64,000 bases of DNA from the NCBI RefSeq assembly GCF_921293095.1, contig NC_060257.1:90075449-90139448 (forward strand), written 5' to 3'. Below, piece by piece: positions 1 through 12,244 of the stretch. This DNA is from Ischnura elegans. Taxonomy: Eukaryota > Arthropoda > Insecta > Odonata > Coenagrionidae. The translations under genes and the position numbers were made by a program. The notes beneath the pieces are model-generated. The model made no database searches and was not told the origin of the DNA. It was given only the letters and a program-made list of their open reading frames with translations. Position 1 is the stretch's first letter. Each line of letters starts with the position of its first letter.

Positions 1-523
1 GTACAAAGAAGAATTTTTTACCGTAATGATAGAGGCTATACCGATGCATAGCGTAGCGGTCCACGATTACATTCCAACTTCAGGCTATGAAAATGAAGTG
101 TTAAGACGTAAACGAGGATATCGTGGAGAGATTTCAAACAGGGTAGATAGAAAGTGATCATGAGAATAAAATAAAAGAAATAGACCGTAGAACAGAGAGA
201 TTTAAAATGTCATTCTTCCCTCGTACCATCAAGGATGGCAACGTTGTCTCAATTGATAGGATTAATGGCGTCGCTCGCTAGGATCACTCATTGCATGTTT
301 TTTTTATTAGTTCTAACCTTTCATGTATTTTCTCTAGGAATTACTAACCATTAGCAATTTTTTTATGAATAAGCATGTATATTTTTCTAGTGTGCGTAAT
401 ATTTCTATGACCGTGTGGTGTGCATGTGGCGGTCCTCTTGCATGCTGCATGTTGGTGATTTGTCACCCCCTGCCAAACACCCTAGAGGTGGCTCGCTGGG
501 TATTATTTAGATGTAGAAAGCAA
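1..523 (+). mobile_element. 3' end of a CR1/Jockey-like LINE
   Basis: At 199-280 the reading RFKMSFFPRTIKD matches the SFFPRTIKD end of the reverse transcriptase reading frame at 43940. The following 3' UTR (about 455-523: CCCCTGCCAAACACC, then TTATTTAGATGTAGA) matches the one below 43900 on the other strand. The upstream part is broken by stops. Confidence 0.6.
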
Positions 524-1026
524 ATGTTATTATTTAATGGGATTAGAATCGTCTCGGAGGGACTGGATGGAAGAGTGACGGGAAAATGTTGATCAGAAAA
601 TCGAAATGAAAGAAGGATGAAGGAGCGAAAGAGTGTGGTTGGTCTTCGAGCTCATTTCAAGGATTCGCACGAGCGGAATAGTAAGCATGAGACATGGAAG
701 AAAAGGAGGTGGGAGGCAGAAAGCGAGGCAAAGGAAAGCGCACAGTTGAACGGAACGACCATTTCTATCCTAGCGACCACCGCGAATTAAGTTTGGAGCG
801 CGTGGGCAGGCGATATTCCGTCACAACCTAAAGAAGACCGCATTGGGCTCCGACGACTGCTAATAATTATACACTTACGGCCGAATTGGATGTCACCCTT
901 ATCTTCAAAATTTTCAATGAGGCTCACCCGTGATTTTTCTGTGATGTACATTTTTCGAGGTGAATTGGGTGCTTAATAAGTAAATCTATGCTATTTTTCA
1001 GTTTAATAACATTTAGTAATATTACT
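524..1026. other. Intergenic, nothing recognised
   Basis: I see no gene or recognisable repeat here. Confidence 0.4.
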
Positions 1027-1164
1027 TAACAAGCATTCTGGGAGCCTCCCTTCCCTTCAACCACTACTTTCTTCAATTCAATATAAAATTAATGGGAATA
1101 GGCCAAATAGTTAATTGAAGAGGGAAGTACTTCAAGGGAAGGGATGCTCCCAGAATGCTTGTTA
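1027..1164. mobile_element. Fold-back MITE with ~52 bp inverted arms
   Basis: The ends are near-perfect inverted repeats starting TAACAAGCATTCTGGGAGC and extending about 52 bases into each side with a few mismatches, leaving a loop of about 35 bases. There is no reading frame inside. Confidence 0.75.
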
Positions 1165-4100
1165 GGAACTCAATGAAAACCTACCTTAATCGGCTGAATA
1201 CTTGAATAATAATAATATTTAGTAAAGTCAACCGCTTTCGCTACAATTTTCTGCAGGGGTTTAGGCATTGATTCAACTAATTTTCCACAAGAAGCGCTGG
1301 TGATTTTAATCAAGTAGCTTCCCACATTTTTTCGCGATCAAGCACTAGAAATGTTAAAACTTACTATCGATTGAACTACTATAACCATTTTGCCTACTCT
1401 ACGATTATCAGACTTATGTCAACTACGAGTGTGTCAGGTTATTTAGTGAGATTGTCGAAATTACGAGTAGGAATTGTATTAAATGGAGATTTGACATAAA
1501 TGAGCCGCAAGGACACGAAGATACAACCACTGCCATTTCCCCTGCTTATTCCCTCTCCATGAATGAATCTGATTAAAAATAAATGGTTTAACGTAGATTA
1601 GAAAAATATTAGATTAAAGAATTCAGTATTAACCTTATATTCAGTCAACTGTATCGTTTAAAATGTTTATGTGGATAATGTGGATGTAAATGTAAATGTG
1701 GATATTTTACTAAAAGAAAAAATGTAATTACTTCGTTTGGAAACATCTCAGAACATGACCTCAACTACCGCGTATGTATTTAACCTCCTCGGATACGGTG
1801 CCACGTCTGTATCAAACATAAACGGTGAGTCTAAATAGGAATCTACAGAGAGAAAACAACCGCCACGGACACCGAAAGAAAACACTGACGGCCCAACGTG
1901 TTGCAACGTGTGCGTGGACGTGAGTTTCCTCAGTGCATTCCGTCCCCTAGGGCCCTGGATTTTGACTCTAATTTCGCTATCCCGGTTTCATCCACGAACG
2001 TTCTTATCTACTCTTGGTGTCGTAAAGGATGCCTCATGTGCTAACTTAAAAAGTTTCCGCCGACCCTGCCCCATCAGTTTAGTGGGTCTCGTGGGCGTCT
2101 ACATATTATTGAAAACTATATTACAACCCACCATGTTGCTTCTAATATCATCACGGGGTGCAAAACACTGTGTAGTACAGGCAACAAATTGATAACGGGA
2201 ATTATTTTCGTTGCTTTACTGAGAGGGCCATCAACTATTTGGTTCTTAAACAAATATTGTTTCATAGAACGAACTAATAGTTCTTTCATCCTATAAGTAA
2301 TTTAACACTTATGTTTTGCATCCAACTTGATAACTACCCTTACCCAAACAAATAATCATTAAAGGTACTTACTTTTGGCTTGAGAAATAAAATATAAATT
2401 TGGAGCCAATCCTGTTAGCACTTCCCCATGTCGACCTAGACGATCACTACAGCATATGTTGTGCGAAAGGCGTATTTAAGTAGCGAACAAATACGGCTTG
2501 TCGATAACTGAACGGGAGGACATCATATTCATATCGTTTGTTGAAAAATTCCCTCCGGTCTTTTAAATCTCGTTTAAATGAACTTCCGGAATGAATATTC
2601 CTCCTTAATGTAAATAAATCACATAAAAGTTCATTACATTCAAAGTTCAAAGGCCATACCTCTAGTAGCCGGCCTAGAGAAGTTTTAAAAGCAAATCTAT
2701 GAAGTTTTAAATAATATGCTATTACGGTTAAGCCTTAAAATAAATATAATCACGTACATAAATAATCATGATAGTGGAAATATGGAGTAGTGAAAGATAA
2801 CGAATATACTTGCATCCGGAATGAGATTGGAAGAAGTGACGGAGTCCTGACTATACAAGCGCACTTGTAGCGCAGCATTCCAGAAAATAATATCAACTGC
2901 TTCTCTCAAGTCAAAACAAAGATATTTTTAGCTTATGAAACCCTTCAATTAAAAAAAAGCCTTCTGGTAAACAATAGCGTTAGCGTTAATAACCAGATTT
3001 CAAGATGTAGAAATGTGGTTTTGTAAGGGGGGTAAATGAACTAGGAAGACCAAAAGAAAGCTAATTGAGCACGTTAGGAATGAAACCACGCAGAAAGAGA
3101 ACTATTGGAAAAAAAATAAAATAAGAAAGTGAAGTTCATCGAAAATATGACTCAAACATCACAACTTCAAACTGGAAGGAAAAATTCTTGGCAAAAGAAA
3201 ACGACCGAGAGTATTAGCGATGGAAATGGGATTCACCTTTAATAATGATAAGAAATAGAAAGAAAAGGTTGAAAATGGAGTTATGTTGGAAGGCATGGCT
3301 GCAACAATAAGGTCAAACGTCAAGCTTACTCAGAAGACGCTAACATTCAAAAGGAATGCTTAAATGCAAGGTAACATTTTAGAAGCCACTAAGAGGTCTA
3401 ACGGTAAATTTTAGAAACAAGTAAACTATGGAACAAAACATTTTTTTTAAATAAACCGTCACCTCCATCATGAGGTCTGCATCAAAAACCCAAGGCGTAA
3501 AATTTATGTCCATCTCATCTGGTATATTCCCTTGCGATTGATTTTTACAAAGATTGCTATTCAGGGAGGAACAGATAAAACAAATAAAATTGTTCGTTGA
3601 ATTTATAACCCCGAGCATGTAGAAAAATTGCCTCCATATTAACTAAATATTAAGGATTTTCATAGACACATTTTTGGCATGAAACACGATAAAATGTTAC
3701 ACAACATTGAAAAATTGAAATTCACTCACCATTAAACTCTCATGACGTCTCTTCAATGCAGAACAATTCCAAAAAATATCTCTCGTATAACTAACACGGC
3801 ACTGATTTCACGCCGAATCGAATTACTGGAAAAATTAAGAAACAGACACATATTAACATAATGTCACCATGCGCAAAAATGGAATACAAAATGCTCAAAA
3901 GCTGAATTATGAAATACTGTCGCAGCGACATCGCAGAAAAAGACGGAAAAGTTTAGATAGGATTTGAAATGATTAAAAAATGATAGTTTATCCACTAATT
4001 TATTCTATTTTATTATTAGTTGCTAAGACCGTGTAATTCATCGGCTAAGAAGAAAAAACTAATGAAGAAAACTGAAAAGTCTTGGTTGGTTGATTTCAGA

Positions 4101-5004
4101 CGAAATTCCCGAATGGCTGAATTGAAATGATTACAACCGCTTGCCGCGACGCAAAGGAGAGCCATCTATTTCAAATCTCAAAACGAAATATCAGGAATTG
4201 AGTTCTAGAAACTCTCAACATCATGTCTTATGATTGACAACAGCAAGGTATAGCAATCAAAGGTCAAATGGGACAGTCTTACAAAAATCCATTAGGAAGA
4301 CCCGAAAACTCACAATATTATTGCGGCAAGAGCGCAATATTATTGATAACGCGAAAATTCTATCAAAACCACTTTCAGCCAACGGTGGGGGACAAGTCCC
4401 TGTATGTAAGTTGTTCTCAAAACCTCTAAGAAATCACCCGAGTATTGCGTATTAGTGAATTAAGGGAAAGCACTCCGTCCGCTATTCACAAATAATCGTA
4501 ATCAGATCTAATTAATCAGGTTCTGCCTAAGTGACAAAATGATCACAACATGACCGATAGATTGCTTCAAAATACAATTCGTCATTTTCTGATGCGTGAT
4601 ACATGATAAAAAATTATTGAAACCGGTACACCAGACATCGCACTCATAGATGAAATTCGACGTACCTCATTTCAAAACAGTAATCGGACCCGTGAAAGCG
4701 AATAAGCGGGTAATACAGATGACGGATTGGAAAACTAGGTCACTATCCTCGTATCTTTGGCAGTAAGTACCAATGAAATCATGCACATCCCTCGCGATTA
4801 AATCACAAAGACATCACCTTCAAACCTTGTGGTTCTTTGAAATTAGTAAAATATTATCCTAGGCAGAGTAAATCTTAATAAAGAGGTGAGCGCACGAATT
4901 ATTATCGGCACAAAGCAAAGCAAATTTACTCAAACCACATGCATACTAAAATAAAAAAGTAAAGTCATAAGTATGACACGGGGATACAAAAACCATTCAT
5001 ATGG
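1165..5004. other. Intergenic, no gene seen
   Basis: AT-rich non-coding sequence on both strands. Short open stretches at 1908-2192 and 3379-3618 have no family features. I found no repeat that I can define. Confidence 0.4.
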
Positions 5005-5014
5005 CATGAGTACT
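5005..5014. repeat. Target-site duplication, left copy
   Basis: CATGAGTACT directly before the left inverted repeat; AATGAGTACT (8221-8230) directly follows the right one. Nine of ten bases agree, the size expected for Mutator-like elements. Confidence 0.65.
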
Positions 5015-5820
5015 AGGCCGGCCCTTGTTTTTCATAATTGCGAAAAGTTATGTTTTCCTGGTCTCAAAATGATCCAAATGGTGTTTATATTCACGTGTTA
5101 AAATTTGGTTACTTTAAAATAACGGCAACCCGTGCCCCAAGGGCCCTGAGTACTAAGGACCCTCAATTGAGTTTTTTGGGGTCCAAAAGTGCTATGCCTA
5201 TGTAAAACGTAAAAGTAAAGCCCTTTAAGACCAATTTTCTGTTTGTTTTGATCTATCTCTAAGCGTTTAGGAGATATTGTCCGTCGTAATGTAATCCCCC
5301 CCTGGGCGCCTCCCCGCACCGCGGCACCACTGAGGTACGGACCGCACCACTTACTATAGACTTCCCCTCAACCCCCTCCCCTCCCTCGGCAAAGACTTTG
5401 CTCCTGATGTCAAGATCTAGCCTCTGAAGAAATATGCTTACTTTAGAAAGAATTTAATTGCCATAACAATACTTCCAATCCAAGAGATCAATTTATTTTC
5501 GCTCTGTCCATGAATTTCGGTACATTAACCAAAATAAAAAAGAATTTCATTGTATTTCTAATTTTTCACTGACATCCCATATTTGGAAATTAAAGTGCCT
5601 TTCCGCACGTAAGGGTTGTATTGCGATGAAAAGTCACGCTTATTGTTAGTAATATTTTGAAATCTCTCTTCTTTCATCGTGACTGCCTAAAAATCTTGAA
5701 TTAGTTTCACTCCTCTCGCTGCACAATCATTTCCCACTTAATGACCCCGAATAATTTGCAAATCGTTCTTGTATGTTCATCACATTCTCGCATGTTCACA
5801 TCAAAGAATGCAATACATAT

Positions 5821-6500
5821 TTACAATACATTAAATAGCTTTCTCGAATTAGTGGTGACAAAATTTGGTATAGATACCTTAGTCATGTCTTTACGTTTAT
5901 AGACTGCCTTCTTCGGTGGATCATATTTTCCTACACAAGACCACATACGGCGTATCACGTTTTTTTCACACCTAGCAATGGATCCGTCAAAGAATGACAG
6001 GCATACCAACTCCTCACTCACAAGTGGTTTGAAAACCTCTTTTGTGCTGCTTTCGCTATGTCCAGGTTAACACTTTCGTAATTAACAAGTCTTTGTAGGA
6101 ACTGCGGGTCACTGATGGGAGCTAATGCAACAAAAGGAGCGGAGAACCACATCTTTTCATTTCTTCTTGAATGTATTGACATCTATTCAACCAATAACTG
6201 CATTTCGTTCTCCTCTTTATTTGCGTGAGAACTTTATTTCTTCAGCCCAAGCACATTTATCCGAGAGATTAACTGCACTTTCCTCCTCGCGCGTCAAAAA
6301 TGCAATGGTACCGCTCCTTGCAATGTCAAACAAATCATCAAGTTTTGTTACGAAAGATTCTCTTCTCTTCATATCCACTGTATTTCGCGCTCTCTCTTTA
6401 TTTGGTCGCACGTTCATCTATTGTTTGCGTAATTTTTCTAGCTTTTCAATCGCTTTATTTTCCGTAATAGCAGGAATTCTAGTTTTATACTTTGGATGAG
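5821..6500 (-). pseudogene. Decayed minus-strand coding remnant inside the Mutator-like element
   Basis: Two broken pieces look protein-like: 6417-6217 with FVTKLDDLFDIARSG, and 6021-5821 with CLSFFDGSIARCEK and KYDPPKKAVYKRKD. The KLDDLFDIA piece resembles a segment that recurs in repetitive arthropod proteins, but I cannot name the family. Many stops and frameshifts separate the pieces. Confidence 0.35.
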
Positions 6501-7403
6501 ACGCATTTCTTACGGTTTTTCTCGCACTAAGTCTTACAAATTTCGAACCCATTAGGTGATAGAGAAAACACACAGTACTTCTCTCACTATCGGTAAATTT
6601 GAGCCGAGTATTTCTTCACTTTCTTTTCCAACCAGTTCAATGCCTGGATTTAGTCTTGATTACATGCCTTTCCTTGTTGGTCTATTCTTAAAATGAACGT
6701 CACGTTCATGATAAAGTATTTATTTCACCATTTTTCTCCTTACATCCTAAAAAACTTAGCACTTCTTTTCCTTTGCACACTATACACAAGAACTATCTCT
6801 ATCTATCCACAGTGATCTACATCCGTGAACTGACTGCCTCGTTTCTTCTTCCTTGAATATTTCTATTTACTGTTGGATCCCTGGAAGCCCTGCTCATTCC
6901 CTTCATTCCTTTATTATTCATAGACACATTTGTAACACATGCTTATAATATTTTGTACATAAAAAGCACTTTGGAACAAAGCCTGCTGGAATGGTTCGCG
7001 GCCGTATGGCGGCAAAAATCAACGTTTAAGGGGTCGGTACCCAGTACATAGGACGGCATTGAAGGGTTAAAATTGACATTATAGGCTTTAACAACATTAA
7101 TCATGACACAAGAGGAACAACCTATTCAATACTGTACCACTAGCATGTAAATCTTGTCATCAGGAGCAAAGTCTTTGCTGAGGGAGGGGAGGAGGTTGAG
7201 GGGAAGTCTCTAGTAAGTGGTGCGGGACATACCTCAGCGGTGCCGCGGTGCGGGGTGGCGCCCTAGGGGGGGATTGCATTACGACGGACAATATCTCCTA
7301 AACGCTTAGAGATAGGTTAAAACAAACAGAAAATCGGCCCTAAAGAACCTTTACTTTTACGTTTTACATAGAAATAGCGCTTTTTCGGCCCCAAAAAACT
7401 CAA

Positions 7404-8068
7404 TAGGGTGGTTTCCTATTATTTTTTTATTGCCTGAATCGAAAGATTATTACTCCTGGAGTACATATTTCACGCTTTTAGATTTTTAAATGACGATATC
7501 TATTTTTCGCGATTAAATGAAAAGTGAAAATTTTCAAGCGCGCGAAAACGCGACGCTTAAGTATGAATGTCGGGAAGTCTCTCCGCGTGACGTATTTCTG
7601 GTTCCCCCTCCCGCCCTGCGAGGTGACCTTGAGGCGAGGCTTAGCGCTGATACGACGCAGGCTGCTAGCGGCTAGCCTAGTACCCTGCTGACTGGTAGCG
7701 CTTGGCTTAAATAAGGATTATTAATAACTTACCAAACGAGGAAAACTTTCCGACCTTAGCCAGTTTTAATAAGTGATTGTTAAGACATGTTTCCCTGAGC
7801 TCTGCGCCTCATGCATGCAATGGTAACCTCAGACTACGTATAACTCCTATCTTCTCGTATAGAAACTAGGTCCCTGTGACGTCACGTGGAGTGGCATCGC
7901 ATGGGCGCCAATCTGGCCCTTTTCAAATGAGGATAAAAAAGGACCATTGCCATTCGTCTAACCCGGTATTTCTAAAACAAAATAATTTGTATATTATGAA
8001 TACACTAATGGTGGGTAACGAATCGCAATCAATGCCTTTCGTTTTCTTTGATGAAGGAAACCACCCTA
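7404..8068. mobile_element. 665 bp TIR element without target-site duplication (Spy-like), copy 1
   Basis: Perfect 14 bp terminal inverted repeats, TAGGGTGGTTTCCT. It splits the right arm of the Mutator-like element: the flanks read ACTCAA and TTGAGGG, while the uninterrupted left arm reads ACTCAATTGAGGG (reverse complement of 5162-5174). Insertion therefore neither duplicated nor deleted a base. A second copy of exactly the same length, in opposite orientation, is at 57791-58455. The AA|TT target and lack of duplication fit the Spy group. No transposase, so non-autonomous. Confidence 0.75.
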
Positions 8069-8220
8069 TTGAGGGTCCTTAGTACTTAGGGCCCTTGGGG
8101 CACGGGTTGCCGTTATTTTAAAGTAACCAAATTTTAACACGTGAATATAAACACCATTTGGACCATTTTGAGACCAGGAAAACATAACTTTTCGCAATTA
8201 TGAAAAATAAGGGCCGGCCT

Positions 8221-8230
8221 AATGAGTACT
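8221..8230. repeat. Target-site duplication, right copy
   Basis: AATGAGTACT, partner of 5005-5014. Confidence 0.65.
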
Positions 8231-10885
8231 TACGTCTTAACTCCACGCCGGTTCGCACGTAACTGGGAAAGATCGAAGCTCACGAAGGTGATTAGCCGCA
8301 TGAGTGAAGGACATCTATGATGTCACAAAAATAGGTCTGATATTTTTTCGTAAAAACAATAAAAATATAGTTTGTCTTAAATTACGAAATAGGATTTATT
8401 TCATTTTAAAATGCTATATTCCTATAAATTCGTTTAAAGTTATTTATTTTTTAAAAATATTTTGAACACAGATTGTCTTTTGTTTTCCTGTCGTCTCGTC
8501 TACCTTCCTTGTGTTACCCTACAAGTTCGTTAGTTGCCTGCGGGCGCTTTTGACTCTCCGACGGTTTCCGATGCTTTTTTCAACCAACCCATTTCAAATC
8601 CTCCCCACCTCCCCTCCTCCTCCAACTTTCGCGATACATTACCTAATATTTATGTCCGTAAATTATGTCCAAGCCAACTTGTTTTGGAAATTGAAAATTA
8701 TATTCTTGAAAACAAACCACGCATCAATCTTTAAATTGATTTTAGACGTCCGGATTCCATAAAAATTTTAAACAAGGCATAGATACAACTATAATAACTT
8801 GCTACCAGCTAAATTCAAGAGAAATTCGACCATATAACAAGTAATGACTATCATAAGTAGAGTTTCTGAATTTTAAATCGATGTGAATCAAAATACCCTC
8901 CTTAAGAATTTCATTGCATGACTAGATCAATGTGCGAAGGAGACTAAGCCGGGATGATGAGCAAAATATTCCATGCGAACCCACATATAACAATCTGTAG
9001 AGAACCTTTACAATTAATGTTTCTAGGAAAAGTCTCATTTATTTAGTGGACGTCTTACAAATATTTTGTAGGTGTGGATACATGTGGAATGACCGCGTAT
9101 TCTCTGTTTTCTCTAGAAACATGACGGTACCTGTTATTGACGGAAAACATGGAGGAGTTAGGATTGGAAAGGGCGGGTGACGTCGCAGCATACTTCGAGT
9201 GACAATACAAACGTGATATTGTGTCACGTAATTTAAATATAATTCGTGGAGTGATGGATAATTTCTGTGCATAAAAGTGCTAAGAAAAATCATTCAAAGG
9301 GAGCTTAGTGACCTTTCATTGGTGAGCCAAGTTAAAAATGTTTTAATTTATATTGTATTTCATTTTGATGCGTGTTTAATTTTTCGTTCCGCGCTCATTG
9401 ATGCTTAAATTTCTCACGTCACGTCATTCATACGACTGGTATGCGATTTGAGCTTTGAAAAAAAGAGGTGAAGATCTTTTCGGCCTCTACTAATTATTAC
9501 TCTAAAATGGTAAGGCAGCTTAAATCGGCTTTCCACCAATAATAAAACGATGTAAAGAAAGCAAGAAATTGAGATCGTCTCGAGCGCCAACTGCAATGAT
9601 AGGTGGGAAATATTATGCACAATCTGTATCACTCCGAAAAATACGCTATTTTCGGATTCATTCTTTTGCATTTACTAATACCGTACCTTGAAGGTTAAGA
9701 ATTCGGAGCACATCTGTGTCATTAATAAAGACAATATAACTGTTTTCTCACAAGAAACTCTGCATCGATAAAATTAGTTTTAAAATGTGAATATTACCAT
9801 TAGGAACTAGGTTGTTTCCTTGGATTAGGAGCCATTTACCTCTTCCCAAGAGAATGAAGCCAAATCCTATGATCCAAGTATTATTTTTAATGTTATTCCT
9901 CTTCTGTAACTCGCATTGTAACACAAAAAACTTCACAACGTAACACAAACGCCACAAGATGCTTCCACGAATTTACCTAAGAAGACACTCACGCCATTTC
10001 ATGCGCTGAGCTAGTGATTTCCCAATTCGGATTTTTTCTCATTCCACAGACACTTCTTCACTATGCGGAACGAACAATTCACGTGTTTTGGATTCGTAAA
10101 TCACCTCGTTCAGGTTATTGGAAATTAGGAATAATTACGTCACAAGGCACACCACTAAGAAATAAAATTATCAACACTCTCATCACATGGTTATCAAGCG
10201 ACTGAACTATATTCTGAGTGGTTTCCCACCGATCCGAAATTTCTTCCGAAATCCGAAAGGCCTTCAACATAACGACATTCCGAAGGCCTAAATATTAAAG
10301 ACACGACCACTTCCTGCGGTAAATGACCGCATTTCACCACTATATTAGTCCGCAGGCAACGAAGCAAATACGACCAGTTGAGCGTCGTGGTGATGCGTCG
10401 TGTTAACAGCGCGTGTTATAGGTAGGTATGCCAGCGATTATTCACGGTGGCTTCGCACGTAATTCGCAGAAATTCGTCCCTTCGAGAGCATTGCTAGATT
10501 TAATATGAAGCGAGGGATAAAAGACCAGCCCTCATCGCGGCATACGATAGAGTTGACTCAAAATCAAAATTTATAAGTTGAGACGAGGGCTCATGAATAT
10601 ACATGGAGTAGAATAACTGTAGCCATATTTCGCCATCAGCTGAAGCATGAGACGTATCAAGGAGACTATACACTGTGGTTGGGAAGTACCTCGGCCCATT
10701 TTTTTTACGGGAAGGCTTCGTCAAATTGCAATGAAGGAGGCACGAATTTTACAAAACAAAGGATTCTCCGATCAGCCGCCACTCGAGACTATGCATTCTC
10801 ACGGCTTCACAAAAGAGGCAGAGCGATCGGAATTTCATGGGGAAATAAATTAATTTTAGGATATTAACCGAATATGCTCGTCATA
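8231..10885. other. Intergenic, no gene seen
   Basis: AT-rich sequence with only short chance frames. Nothing on either strand shows family motifs or splice-linked exons. Confidence 0.4.
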
Positions 10886-11080
10886 GGCGGATCTAGAGAG
10901 GGGGCAGGGGGGCACTCCCCCCCCCCCCCCCAGACCCATAAAAATTATGCAAGATTTTTAATACGGTCCCATTATCATTGCGTTCGTTCTGTTTTACGAG
11001 GTATCCATGTGCCCCCCAGAACAGAATCCTAGATACGGCCTTGCTTGCCCCCCCCCCCCAGAAAGAAATCCTGGACACGG
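10886..11080. mobile_element. Short C-tract-rich repeat R, copy 1
   Basis: It begins GGCGGATCTAG and ends CCTGGACACGG (a decayed CCTGGATCCGCC). Inside are a run of 15 C (10917-10931) and one of 12 C (11048-11059). It matches 20036-20242 and a truncated copy at 19684-19826, with shared text such as ATTATCATTGCGTTCGTT. Confidence 0.6.
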
Positions 11081-11147
11081 AAGCACCAAAAGACTCGAGT
11101 AACTCGTTGCTCTATCCCAGATATTGAAGCTCGACGGAAATCACTTG

Positions 11148-11336
11148 GTATGAAGCAGTGCTGTAGTGAAAAAAAATTTAAGGCGGTACTTACCAAAAAT
11201 TCCAACAGCTGAATATGTATCATGCATCCGGCCGCGAAGGTATTTTAACTGGTACACTTTGTAACGAGTACACTGGTAACGAGTTTAGATTTTAGGGGGT
11301 ACGCCGTACCGGCCCAACTACAGCACTGGGATGAAG
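11148..11336. mobile_element. hAT-type MITE with 8 bp target-site duplication
   Basis: The element 11156-11328 (173 bp) has ends CAGTGCTGTAGT and ACTACAGCACTG. The flanks GTATGAAG and GGATGAAG agree at 7 of 8 positions, the duplication size of hAT elements. Subterminal GGCGGTAC / GTACGCCGTACC is also inverted. Too short to encode anything. Confidence 0.7.
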
Positions 11337-12009
11337 GCTATCCCGAATCGTTTTGCAATGCACCAGTGCAGCGGTGAATAATGCACGAAGAAGCCATTTC
11401 CCCGCGCTTCGCCCTCCTGTTGCCCAAGCCAGACCGAAGCAGGAGGCTTACCTACTCCTGCTAGGCCGACTGATTGAATTGGCTCGCGCGCCGCGTGAAC
11501 GAACGCCATTCGACTCCAGGGTGCGATGCTACAAGATATGATTTCAAGGCATGGCGTCCCGCGGTCGAGAGATTGTTATCATCGCAGCACAGTCCCGGAG
11601 AAATTCCACCTCCCTGTGAGTTGTAGGAGCGGGGATGAAGTGTTCGGAATGTGTGGCGAAAACAGAGAAGGGGAAGGGGTGATAAGGAGAGCGGTCAGTG
11701 CAACCGGAGAGGAGGAAAGAATAAAAAGAAGATAAAACTAAACGCGAAACAATCAGGGTAATAATAGCCATCAAAGGAATGAAAAATAAAACTATTCGAT
11801 ACACTCCTGACGACTCAATAAGTGAAATTATCTTGCAAACACAAACTCGGCCAATAGAATACTAGTAGCAAAAATAAATTAAAATAATAATATAAATACT
11901 TATCGCAACAGCAAGAAAAGAACTACTACACTCGATGCTGACAAACAGCACCAAACATTTTCAATCATCGGCGCAGGTGGAAAATGGTGCATGGCGAGGG
12001 TCAAGGCCC
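11337..12009. other. Intergenic, partly GC-rich, no gene seen
   Basis: 11380-11660 is more GC-rich than its surroundings, with open frames on both strands but no recognisable domain or repeat partner in the window. Confidence 0.35.
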
Positions 12010-12243
12010 AGTAGCGTGGTGAGGGGGGTCCGGACCACCCCCGAAATATAAAAACACAATTGCTTTCTTTCATAAAAGAAAATAAAATATTGAAAAATCA
12101 TGAATGTACTAAATATTTCTTTGACAAATGAAGTTTTGCCGAATATAGTGTTAAAATTAGTTTAAAACCCTCTGCTTAGTACCTTTTTATTCAAAAATTT
12201 CCCTGGTTTTGGACCCCCCGAATGTGATGACTGGCTACCCCAC
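12010..12243 (-). mobile_element. GTCCGGAC-type short interspersed element, copy 1
   Basis: It is the inverted partner of 12245-12505. Read on the minus strand it runs from GGGTAGCCAGT through an A/T-rich body to GGTCCGGACCCCCC. It shares the GTAGC(C/G)T terminal motif and the CATTTGTCAAAGAAATAT-type body with the other copy. Confidence 0.6.
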
Positions 12244-12244
12244 T

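Larger units (their letters stand above)
5015..8220. mobile_element. Mutator-like element with ~400 bp terminal inverted repeats
   Basis: The left arm 5015-5416 and right arm 7151-8220 are inverted copies, both starting AGGCCGGCCCTT from the outside. Subtracting the 665 bp insertion leaves a right arm of 405 bp against 402 on the left. A 10 bp target duplication (9/10) flanks it. Long TIRs plus a 9-11 bp duplication are the signature of Mutator-like elements. No intact transposase is present in the ~1.73 kb core; only broken minus-strand coding traces remain. Confidence 0.7.

Noticed and set aside
7876-8082. A 67-68 codon open frame shared by both Spy-like copies (also 57983-57780 minus)
   Set aside because: The two translations differ at about one residue in six, mostly by amino-acid-changing substitutions, and the frame runs across the element's end into host DNA. 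That fits neutral drift, not a conserved protein.
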